From: Ceratorhiza oryzae-sativae
Lineage: Eukaryota; Basidiomycota; Agaricomycetes; Cantharellales; Ceratobasidiaceae
Assembly: GCA_030998015.1 (NCBI GenBank)
Contig: JARWMV010000233.1
Coordinates: 2,108,001 to 2,172,000, forward strand
Length of the DNA: 64,000 nt
Direction of reading: 5' to 3'
Shown here: one piece after another, positions 48,256 through 59,254 of the stretch
How positions within the stretch are numbered: the stretch's first letter is position 1
How the letters are laid out: every line of letters begins with the position of its first letter
Position numbers and translations under genes: made by a program
The notes under the pieces: generated by a model
Seen by the model: the letters and a program-made list of their open reading frames with translations, nothing else
Told to the model about the DNA's origin: nothing
The model's database searches: none

Positions 48256-50023
48256 ATGCTCTCAATCAGACTTAGCAATGTCGGTTCGGGGGCGCCTCGT
48301 GTACTTGAAGTCCCAGAGCTGTTGAGCTTAGTTTGCAGTTTTGCCCGAACTCCGGATTGCGCTCGATTAGCGCGTACCTGCAAAACTATCTTCAAGATTT
48401 CGACGGCCTTCGTTTGGAGTCACGTCGACGGAGGACACCATCTGTTATCTCTTATAGGTGGCACCCGCATGATCAACACGCAGAAATCACCGGCAATCCG
48501 TAAGATTGTACGTATTCGAGCTTCAACCGGCTTGATCGAGGGAATTCACGCCACCATCTGTCCAGGTGATAGGGCTAGCTTCCTCGTCATCAGTTGATTT
48601 TTCACGGTTTGAAGTTTATGCCCCATACGTCCGAAGGCTCAGCGTTTACGGCTCCGGGTCAAGCAGCCAATATTACGAGGTGGATGGCTGGGAGCACCTC
48701 ATTTCCCGTATCATGCAACGACAACGACCGCTCCTTCCGAATTTGCTATCGATCACTTTGCAATCCACATGCGATTCGCACGGACCGGATCAGCTAGTGT
48801 GGATAAAAACGTTTATCTCGCCGTCGCTTATCAACATCCAAGCCGCCCCGTATTCGGACAGCTCGCCCCCGTGCATCACTCTGCTCATGACTGATGTTAT
48901 CCTAAACACAGTTGCGCAAAGCTGTCCCCGGTTATTACGATTGTCGCTATTCCCGAGCCGAACGAACAAGCACGAGGAAAACAATCTACTCGGGTATCTT
49001 CGAAAGTGTCCTTATTACGACTCTCTTCGTGCTCTTCCCTCGTTGACTGAGCTGACGTGCAGCACAACCATGCTGGAAAAGGAATCTTTCCTTACTATTA
49101 GCTCTTTGCCCCAGCTTCGCCGGCTGTTTGTTCTCGGTAGTGGCGCTAGTGTCGTCCTGCGTCCCCCTAATCTACCAGCAGATGCATTCCCTGCACTATC
49201 CCAACTGCACATCAAAGGATTGGATTCATACGAGGTTATTTCCATTCTGAGCATACCCTCATTAATGAGGGGTCTTACTTCCCTTGAACTAAAGTTCAGG
49301 GTGGGTTCGCTGGATGATGACGACGAAGAAGAGCGAGAAGAATGGATCGCGTCCGAGCTGCTCTCGCTCCTTCGGCTCTCCCCTCATCTGAACACCCTTG
49401 ATCTCGATCTCGATCCAACCCGAATAAATTCAGAACCGTATGATATAGGGCACCAGGATCTTATGGATGTTTTCTCAAAGCTTCCACTCGTGAACGTCAG
49501 CATGGCGGGTGTGCATATCGGAGGCTGGGCGTATGCTGGAAGCTTAAAAACGGTATGGCCGACTGTATCGGTTCTACGATTGAGAGATCAGTTTGCTTCA
49601 CCGTCAATCTTGTCATGCTTTGCTCAATTACCGCAACTGCGTCATTTGATGCTCAATATATTCCTGGAAAACTTTCGAGAGCATCCTAAAGTGTCGTCTT
49701 TCTGCCCACTGCATACATTGGAATCGAGCCCCGGCGGTTCGACTGTATTCGAACCGGATCAGTTGGAGTACACAAGCAGGTATGAAGGGTTCACATTGAG
49801 GCTGAATCCAGGTTGAACCAGTTTTTTTTGGATTGGATTGGATTGGTATAGGTTCCTTTTAGCATTGTTTCCGAATTTACGAAAAGTCATCTGGGCTGAG
49901 GATACGTCTGGAGAAAATCCAGAGGCGGTGGCTCAGCATAGATTCATCGGGTTCCTCAACCGACACCTTAATATGGAACGACAGATTGCAGGGCTCAAGG
50001 CACGATTGGGACTGCCGGGTTGA
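48256..50023 (+). CDS. F-box / leucine-rich protein
   Basis: A likely SCF-ligase adaptor. ATG 48256 gives MLSIRLSNVG, then an F-box (EVPELLSLVCSFARTPDCAR, TCKTIFKISTAFVWSHVD). The second part (from about 48594) is a leucine-rich array (YVRRLSVYGSG, LLPNLLSITLQ, CPRLLRLSLFPS, HLNTLDLDLDP, QLRHLMLNIFL). The last piece (49850-50023) reads FLLALFPNLRKVIW, a family-typical ending. HATICP joins VDFSRFEVYAP only if 28 nt (48566-48593, GT...AG) are removed. That is too short for a normal intron, so a 1-nt frame break is the alternative. The last junction near 49815-49850 also does not phase cleanly. It is related to relics at 2390-3870 and 44918-45349. Confidence 0.75.
49829..49847. repeat. GGATT tandem repeat after a T-run
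   Basis: Three GGATT units plus a partial fourth directly follow a run of eight T inside the putative last intron of the F-box gene. It is a short microsatellite and a likely place for length change. Confidence 0.6.
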
Positions 50024-51028
50024 ATTTAGGGGACCCCCTGTGAAGCTGGGCCGGGCGACGCGTCCCCGGATCAGCTACTGCGGGCTGGGCTTCTACTATC
50101 CGTCGCTATTCTGATGCACCCTTGACCATGATCTTTTTCTCTGTAGCTATATTCCTTCGATTTTCGCCCAGAGTAGTTTCGAGCAACTACCCGATGTACT
50201 TGTTAGTTTGAACGGAGCATGTTTGGTTCTGGATCGTTAGCATCCAAGTATGCGAATACCGTGGGTCATGTCCCGCCGCAACGATCGGTCGATGTTTCCT
50301 CGATTTTGTCTATCGGAGATGGCGCAACTCATCGGGGATTCGATAAGGATGCTCCAGCCTTGCTCTTTACAACTATAGCACCATATCATGGCAGGGCAGG
50401 GCTTCTGCACAGACTTTGATTGTGACTTGGATGCTTACTTCCCCCTTGTGGCTCGATCTACTCTCGTGAAGGCTGTGTGTACTCGTGAGCATGGCGGAAG
50501 AATACAGCAGAGCCAGTACAAATTAAATGCATTGCCAGAGGAGAAACTTGGGTCACGTGGTCCTACGTAGTGGCGCAACCTGTCGCGTCTGTCTTCAGCC
50601 AGCCTATAGGAGTGCCAGACGTTGCGCCTCAAAGTTCCTTCCCAGACATCGTCCATTTCTGGCGGTATTTGCGAGGAGACCGAGGCCTACCCGGCGTGTA
50701 CGCTTAGCGAGGATCCGGTCATGGCTGTGTCCTCGAACGCCAAATCAGGGGCTAAACTGAGCCCGTGTTTGGTGATGTTTTGGCCCGTGGGTCAAGCGGG
50801 ATGATCGGGATGAGATGCCCGCGCAGGAATGCGCATCCCATTCATGCCCACGTCCGGAAGTTCACCCGAGGCCGGGGCTTACATCATGAGGGATAAGCGC
50901 CCAAGTCCCGAAATGGCCGTCGCAATACTCGGTCATCGCCATGTTGGCGCGCCAACAAGGGCAGTGTTGACAGGTCCTGATAACCTCGCCTCTCTTCCCT
51001 CATCCACGCTCGAGCTCACCCCTTTACG
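50024..51028. other. Intergenic, no gene seen
   Basis: Downstream of the F-box gene and upstream of the single-pass membrane protein. Short frames at 50219-50804 overlap one another in all registers without motifs. Confidence 0.5.
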
Positions 51029-52937
51029 ATGCCTTTGCAGAACGTCACCATCGACGATATATCTGCGCTAATACAGTATACCCCTTTGGGTGGCGTGTGG
51101 AAGGATTCCCCCACGAGCGATTCAGGGCTTGGAGGCTATTACGATAGCACTTACCACTCGACCACCCAGTATGGAGCGTCTGCGACGTTCCAATTTGACG
51201 GAGTAGCCGTTTATCTCTATGCGTGAGTGTCGATGCCTACCATGGTTGTTTAGTACTAATCTTGTCCCGCAGTGCCAAGCGAGGGCAACATGCAAGTCTC
51301 GCTCCATTTTCCATATCATGATTTCTCATATTACTACAGGGCCCATATGCCATCTATCTGGACGGCAAGCAGGTCTATAATGGGACATTTCAATCCAACA
51401 CCCCGTTATACAAACAGCTCATGTATAGTGCGACCGGCCTTGCTCCAGGAACCCACACCCTCACCTGTACCAACAATGATCCAACAAACCAGACATACAC
51501 GGAGGTAGATTTCATCACTTGGACCACGTCTATGGATTCTTCGTAAGCCGTTTCGATTCTTCATCGTGAGCTTGCTAAACGTTTGCCCGCGCCATAGCCT
51601 ATACGAGATCGAGAGCCGGCGATTGATGTCTCAAATATGACGTACAGTTCCATGGCCGCATGGTCAAATGACATGGACAGCGAGCCATCCATGTAGTAAA
51701 ATTCCTTATTCGTGTGGGATCAGGCTAACGTTGATGCGCAGGACTACCGCAACCGATGGTGCGAGCGTAACAATCAACTTTCAAGGTATTTAGTTTGGCC
51801 ATTGGCGGTTTATACAGCCTCTCATCAATGAAAAGGCAATGGGATTGAGTTGGCTGGCAAAACCGGCAATATATTTGGTGCTTTCAGGTACTTTGTCCGC
51901 ATACTGTCGTCCATCCCAATTTCTTACCATATTTAATCGACAGCGCCCAAATCGACGACAATCCTCCTCGGAACCTAAATGCTCAGAGCGCACAAACACA
52001 CAAGACACTGCTTGTGAGCCTCAGGCGATGCTCTCTTCTGTCGGATTTATTTAACCACCCTTTCATTAACTAGTTCCGCCAAGATGACCTAGCTCCGGGC
52101 AACCACACCTTGGTCGTAACCAATCGCGGTGGAGGTTTTACTTCCCTGGCTATTGGAAAAGCAACTCCCATCGTTTGGTCCAGCGACCCAAATCCAACTC
52201 CCAGCACCAAAACGACCTCACATTCTTCAAACACTGGGACGATTGTCGGCGCAGTTGTTGGAGGCGTGGTGGGACTTGCTGCTTTCTGCTGCTGCTCCTC
52301 TGGCTCCTCCGCCGCCGCCGACGAGCACGAGCCCGCGCAGAGGAAGCTGACGTAGTACGGCCAGTCCACGAACCTGCATTCCTGAACGCTACACCCTTTG
52401 TTCTTCCCCCTGCTAATAACGCCTCGTCGTACAGAGAGAGTAAACTCGCCGCTGGAGAGGACTATACCCAAAACGGAATGAACACGTATCAGTCGTTGCC
52501 GATGTCGCCAGGGATGAGTTCGCGGGGAAGCTTTGATTATGTTGCTGGGGGATCGGGCGTGGCTGGCAGCTCGAGTGCCGGGACGAGTGCGGCAGCCGGA
52601 TGGACTCGTCCGGGCGGAAAGGAGATCAGACATTCTGGTCCAACGGTACGGCACGAGCCTGAATTTGATGAGGAATCGATGCGGGATAGGTGAGCATCGA
52701 TTCATGGCCGCTCTGTGATGAGGTCGTTGATCATTCATGCGATGGTGGAAAAGGGATGCTGGACCTGTGCTGTTGCCGCAACTCCCGCCGGCTTATAGCT
52801 CTGCAGCTGGTCCCGCACCTGTGTCGTCTGGCTCGGGCATAAATCTAGCGTCCGGTATCCCAACACCTGTGCCTCAGGGCCCTAGGATAGACGTTCAAGG
52901 TGTTCCAGCTAAATCGCCCAGCCCACGGCCGTTATAG
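51029..52937 (+). CDS. Single-pass membrane protein with beta-rich ectodomain
   Basis: Starts MPLQNVTIDDISALIQYTPL. The ectodomain is spread over several exons: GVWKDSP, ATFQFDGVAVYLYA, GPYAIYLDGKQVYNGTFQSN, ATGLAPGTHTLTCTNNDP and DLAPGNHTLVVTNRGG. This is the repeated 'GxHTL.xTN' pattern of a fungal extracellular jelly-roll-like module. A Ser/Thr linker (TPSTKTTSHSSNTG), a membrane helix (TIVGAVVGGVVGLAA, then LLLLLWLL), an Arg-rich stop-transfer (RRRRRARARAEE) and a Ser/Gly/Pro-rich cytosolic tail follow, ending PSPRPL. Between GLAA and LLLLLWLL the reading changes frame by one base near 52282, so the helix is broken in this sequence. The tail is otherwise open, and a GT-AG intron (about 52690-52755) joins MRDR to DAGPV. 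Similar proteins are common in agaricomycetes; role unknown. Confidence 0.65.
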
Positions 52938-53786
52938 ACAGGTAGGTATATCCATCATTGTTTGTAGGACTGTGCAAACACGCTCTTTTTGTGTGGAAAC
53001 TTTCTCAGGTTTTGTTTCGCTTTGTTTTCCTTTCCTTGTTTTTTTCTTTTTTTTTTGTATCCCTGTTTCATGCTTTTGGAAAACATGTGGACCATTAGGC
53101 TAGTCGGTTGGCTGTGAGTTGGCTGTGCGGTTGTGTGATTGGGTGTGTAGACTACATGCTGCAATTGTGTTTATTCATTATTCCACCCATAACGCATGCA
53201 TGCAAGTCATCGCGAACCGCTTAACCGAGTGTCGAGTTTGGGGATCGTGAGCGTTTACCTAATCACCAGCTAGCGGGGTGGGGTCCACAAAAGCAAAGCG
53301 CGAGGTTGGACTGGCCCTCCTCGAAGGATAGACAGAGCAAAGCACGAAGCGAAAGCAAGATGAGAAATGGGCAACTAAAGTAGAGAAAAAGAAAACATGG
53401 AATCGCCAAGCTTTCTGCATCAGAAATCGTACGGCCTGAGGCAAAGAAACAGAGGGAGAGCGAGCGGGGTGTGGAGCGGGGAGGTAATTCAACACAGCGG
53501 GGTCTGAGCTGCGGGAACGAGGCCAAGGTATGAGAATCTCATTAGAAAGAGGCGGAAAATCTGTCCAGAGGACCCCGAAGAAGTACCTCGAGCATGAAAA
53601 GGGAAGGAACAAGAAACGTCCCATGAAGAAATATTATAAAGGCGCATATATGGATTGTAAGAGCGCAAGATAGGCTCATATAATTGTTTCATTCGCAATC
53701 ATAAATCATTCCAGAGCCAAATGAAATGAATTCTTCTGAAACTTTTAAATACAAACTACAAGAAACTGAGTTTTCTTCGAACCACG
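52938..53786. other. Convergent 3' region
   Basis: Between two convergent stops. It contains a T-rich tract (53025-53060), likely 3' UTR. No supported gene; the minus frames at 53259-53698 have no motifs. Confidence 0.5.
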
Positions 53787-56700
53787 TCATGCCAATCGAA
53801 CTGTGAAAGCACCCAGTGCCTTGCCCATCTGCACCACCACCGTATTTGCACTCCGGTCGTACTTCCAGCTGGACGACGTCGCCTTGTCCGAGTTGATGTA
53901 AACAGTCTTTGGAGCGCTGGTTACTCCCAAGATCGTCACGTAGCCACTTGGGAGCTGGTCTTGTAGCAGCGTACCCTTGACGTGAAGCTGCTTGTTCGAA
54001 TAGCTCATCGTAAGCTTTGTTGAAGACTTGGGTTGAATGGAGATCCCGTCGTCAATGTAAAGTTTCCCAGAAGCCGTGCCATCAGAGCCAGGGGCAACAA
54101 CGAAATTGAAGTGCTTGGCGCTGACAGCCTTGGTCGTCATCGCTCCGCTACTACGAAGCGGCAGAATAGAGCCGCCCTTGATGTGCAATGCGATCGAGGT
54201 GAAGTTGACGTTGGTCAATGACACGGTGGCACCCTGGCCCTGGACTAGCTTGTAGGTCAAAAAATCGTAGAAAGTGTCCTTCGGGAGGTAAATATCAACC
54301 GATGTTGAGTTTTCTGTGGTAACGGGGGAAACGAGTACAGAGTCGCCATAGAAGAACTGCAAATCAATTGGGTAGGTGTTGGTGTCTTGCGGGTATTTGA
54401 ACCACAGGCTGTTGAGAATGGGTGAGCCATCTTCGTGGGCTTGCTGGATGGCGGTGTACATATAGTCCAGGAGCTGATAGCTGTTTGCTTTTTTTATAGT
54501 ACATGTTTGTCCCATGTGGAATATTTCTCACCGAATAGAGATTGCATTCCTAGCGGCTTGAGCAACGGTCGGCCATAAATAGAACTCTGGCTTATAGCAA
54601 TATCGACATTATGCTAAAAGAAATGAGTCAGCGAAATCCAACGATTATCTAAGAGACTCACGTTGCGATAGAACGGGTTGAAAGCTCCCAACATGGCCCA
54701 GCGCGCGCACAAGGTCTCGGTCGTGTTGCCCCCGAATCCACACACATCGCTACCAACCATCGGGATCTGATAGATGCCAGCCATGGCAAGCATACCGGCG
54801 ATCGAGACACGATAGTCGTCCCAATTACTCATATTATCACCAAGCCATTTCCCGACCTTTGCACCGGCTCCAGCAAAAGTCGAGCGTGTTATGATCAAGG
54901 GTTTGAGGCCTGGACGGCGCTGCAACATTGCATCGCGACTTCGAGCACTCATCATCGTACCATACAAGTTATCTACGCAAGGGTTAAGCATACATTCTGT
55001 AACACACAGCTGATCGCCTTACGTGTATCATATTCAATGAGACCATTGGCATGTCTAATGTCTGTGCGGATCGTGCGGTCACCCAAGTACGGGAACACGT
55101 TGCCAATCCGGTAGGGGGGTTCATTATAGTTTATTTCGCTCGACGACTGGCGAATTTCAATAGAGCGCTTGGTCGTGTTGAAAAAAATCGGAGCGTTGAC
55201 GTCGGGTGGGCTTGTGGTACGAGGAGGCGGGTTCCCAACTGCCTGCTCCTCGGGATTGTCGCATGGATATCGGCAGAACTGTAAAACGTAAATAAAGGCG
55301 ATGTTTACAGGGATCAACTTACCGAAGAGGCTTCGTTCATGTCAATCCATAGCCCATCTTTTTTCAGCGCACAGTTTTTTACACGTAGAAGAATCGAAAT
55401 CGCCGAGAGGATGGACGGGAGGAAGTGCATAGAATAGGCAAGTGGAGCCAAGGGTGCGGCATATGCGTCAGTCGCATGGCCTTCTATGTACAAACGCGGC
55501 GTATACATACCGATGTCGATACCGGTCGAAGGATTGAAAAAGTCCTTGAATTCATTGTTCCAGTATGAACCAACCTTGGGGTGGAACCAATCGGGAAATA
55601 CCGTCACTCCAGGCCAGACGACTCCCTTGTAAAGTGATCCATTAGAATCCTTGAGGAAGACATCGTCTACGACACCACGGTCGAAGGCCTTGTAACCCTT
55701 ATTAGGTTGATATGCTACAGCAGGGTCAACCATGACAACTAGAGCCCTACTCAGCTATACACACTTGTGAAAGCAATTCACGCACTGTACTGCTGATCGC
55801 GATTGTGTAGGTACTCGACGATCTGTTGCATCTTCGAAATAGGAAAGTACTGAGGATCATTGGTAAAGACTTGACGAGCATACATATAGTCTGAAAAAGA
55901 GAATCTAAGACAAAACCATACAAACACTAAAGTACTACTTACCGATATCAGACCACATAGTTTCCAAGGGAATTCCAGCTGCAGAGTAGTTCGTGATGAC
56001 GTTCGCAATATCCACAAAGTCGTGATAGCCATAACGACATTGGTGGAATCCAAGGCCCCAGTAAGGAACGGATGCGGGGAGCCCGGCCTGCGATCAAATG
56101 AGCTTCGCGCGATCGAAGTAGGAGGCGAATACCCACCAGTTTCGCGTAGCCGCGAGCAACGTCAGCAGGTCCTGTCTTCCCATCGTTTCCGCCGATAAAG
56201 TAGAGATCCAAAATACCTCCGATGGTGTTATATTCTAAACTACCGGGGCGAAGTTTGATGTCCATCCCATTGCTATTAAGCAGGAGGACCCCATGGGTGC
56301 CAGTAGTACGATGCTCAAAGTAAATCGGATGGGCACCGTACTATAAGAGCGGAATATATGAATGATGAGATTTAAGCTTTCTGCCAACCTACCAAGTTGG
56401 TGCCGGCGATAACCCCAGAATCACGGTTCCAAATAGTTCTGGTAGTATTCGAGGGGTCAAGGCGGAAGGGATCGCTGTGCTCGCCCAGACCATAGATGTT
56501 GGCATTGTTAGGGACGGCGGTCTTCAGTCTGAAAAGGGCGTCAGAAGCTTTCTGAGCGGGGCGCAAAACGTAGCTCTGTAATAGACACCCACGGGAAAAG
56601 ATAACACTCACCGGAGATATTGCTCCTCGAAGACTATGGTGCTGCCCTTCGTCTCGAAAAGCACCTCACCCGTCTTTTTGCGGCTGATGCTGAACGAGAA

Positions 56701-57147
56701 CGGATTTGCAACATACTTGAAGACGATATCCGCCGAGGAGGATGTCACCTTGGATGTTGGACGAGGGAAAACCTCCTCGGGGACTTCGTATCTTTTTCCC
56801 GCCGAATCGCCAATCTTAACATGAATTCGTGACTCTGTCCGGAAATTTCAGTTTTGTTTTTGCCAAGCGCCTCAAGGCATCACAGCTGCTTTACCATCTT
56901 CGTACGTAACCTGCAACTTCAACTTCTGTATGTCCTTGCCATAGATTTCACAGGCATCTGCGAGCATTAGGTCTGCAGTCATGCCGTTGCGGTTGGTTTT
57001 GACATTCTCCGCTATGTAACCTTTGCAGTTATCGGGGTTGGCGTTCTGGCGAGATACAAGCGAACCAACATCATATTCCGCCAAGGCAGGGGTCGAACCC
57101 ACAGTGGTACCCATGAGGGAGAGTGTGGTAAGCAAAGCAGCTTTCAT
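53787..57147 (-). CDS. Secreted GH31 alpha-glucosidase
   Basis: Glycoside hydrolase family 31 enzyme releasing glucose from the non-reducing ends of maltose-type substrates outside the cell. ATG 57147 gives a secretion signal ([20 protein letters not shown]), then [14 protein letters not shown]31 landmarks follow in order: [35 protein letters not shown] (approximate join), [28 protein letters not shown] and [11 protein letters not shown] with the nucleophile Asp. Next come [22 protein letters not shown] with the acid/base Asp, [24 protein letters not shown] and the C-terminal beta domain ending FTVRLA at 53787. At least nine introns of ordinary size are implied; one, of about 135 nt, joins STGIDI to DGLWIDMNE. 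All catalytic motifs are intact. Length, about 900 residues, is normal for the family. Confidence 0.92.
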
Positions 57148-59254
57148 GATGAATGATAGCCAGTCAAAAACTCTAGGCAAAGCTAGGAGGATGGGGATCC
57201 TGATAATGTCCATTCGCGCATTCCGACCCCTATATATGCTCTCGGACTGGCGCATTGGGTTGGCATTGGGGGCTTTCAGCTAGAATAATAATGCGGGCCT
57301 TCGCGGAGCATCCAAAGGACAAGATCATTCTAAGGAACAATCGGACCAAATGTAATTGAATAGGATTATGTGAGCTTTCATCTTGCTTGGGATCTGTTAA
57401 CACCATCCTCGAATATGCAGACATATCGATCAACTCGATCAACTAATCACTTTCATTCTAGAAAAACAGTCACACCATATGGTATCTATGAGTGTTTTCG
57501 TGCTGGGGTCCTGTAAATCTGGGAACCGGCTACAAAACCGCACGATGAGTCCACTGGAGTTTAGACGAGTGTGACGTCAGACTCATGTAACACCAACCGG
57601 CTGGTGCTTTTGGTCGCCCATCAACGCATCATTCACTCAAAATGGGTTCAGAATCGCAAATGAGGCCTGAGGCCAGTATCGTATCGACGATCCGAAAGTT
57701 TTGAATCTGCTTCGTGGGCCTTTTGGAAGACCCTGTCCAGCTGTCGAACAGCAAGGTAGAACATTGGGGCAAAGTTTGAAGTCGTGGGTAGGCCGGTTGA
57801 ATGGCTTCGGGTGATGTGGTGCAGATATGACTTGCGGTTCGGCCGCGCTCGAACAAAAGGCCGACAGAACTGAGTTCAGTGACAAACGACCGCTTCCTAC
57901 AGAATGATTAATATCCGATGATCACGAGATCTACGGGTAGCCAATTAGAGAAAAATCTACAGGGAAGATGCTTTACGAGTTGTGACTGAGCTTGGAGAGT
58001 TAGGGACAAGAAGCGCTCTGTGGTGAGAGTCGATAGATTGGGAAAGATGTGATGAGATTAAGAATCCAGAGAGTCTTGTGACCGAATTGTCACTTGAGGC
58101 CAACGTTGTTCAAATGATGTAATATGGAAAATTTGCGTGCCCTTCAACCTCCTCTGATACCGTATAATTGAACTATCGCCTTTGGGTAGTTCTCTGAGCT
58201 TCTATATAGGAAACGGCAGCAGGGTCTCATTGATCGCAGCAAGATCATCATTAACAAGTTTCTACTTAATCTAGTGGAATAAATGGAAGAGTTCGTCAAG
58301 CTGTAAGTGCACAGGCCAGGATGACTGCAAGATATAGTGTCACCTGTCTAATGAATCAAAGCTTGACCACACGGCGTCCGATGTTAACGCTTACAAGCAA
58401 ATTATCTCCGATAAGAGTGTGCGCGAGCATCGGCTTTATCGGTATGCATATCAATGATGTTTCAGTGGACCTCAGCGAAGTATCGGCGGATTCGCACAGG
58501 TATGTCTAGGTCACAGTGTAAGCGCCGAGACGATCGTTTGATGAGCGAGCTTGGCACGTGAGCAACGTGCGTTCGTTCGTTCCTACGACGAACTACGTCG
58601 CTCACGATATCTCGCCCTCGGCCCGCTTTTTCGTCCCACCCGCCCCTCTTTTCACCTCCTGAGAGCCGGATCTGGCCCACCGACCCGCGAACCTGCCTTT
58701 CGCGTCTTGGCGCCCCGTTCCTCGTACCCCCGCCGTTATCGCGGCGTTGGGGGTACCTCCACTCCACACGGTATCGGGCTCTCGGACTACTTGTAGATAG
58801 TTATCATAATCGTATAGTATAGCACGTTCAGGCGCGATCGTAGACCCAGAAACAGAATCTCGTCTCATACCCAGTAACAAGACAAGAAACATCAGTAACT
58901 AGACGTAATTCTAGATCAAGGCATAAATGCATCCTCATCTAACAGTGTATTTTCAGACACACATGCGCTGATAAACGCAGTTAGCACCATATGGCGACGT
59001 TTAGGTCTGAAAGATAGACATTAGAATGAATATTCGGCTGGGTATCATGCTCCCTACTTTGCGGTGCGTCGGTTGAGCTCAACGCGGCGTGATTTGTCTA
59101 ATTCATGCAGTACTATGTGGGTTAAGCGTGGATCAGAAAGATCTGTTGCTATAGATCCCCCATGAACAAGAATATCCCTTCGGGCGCGGTCCATGCTATG
59201 AGCTATTAGCAATACTCAACAAACCGGTTGGTGTGACGAATACACACCCTTGTT
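57148..59254. other. Gene-poor region
   Basis: About 2.1 kb with no supported gene. The first few hundred bases are the alpha-glucosidase promoter. Frames at 57629-57885 (minus) and 58462-58892 (both strands) are motif-free and overlap each other. Confidence 0.5.
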
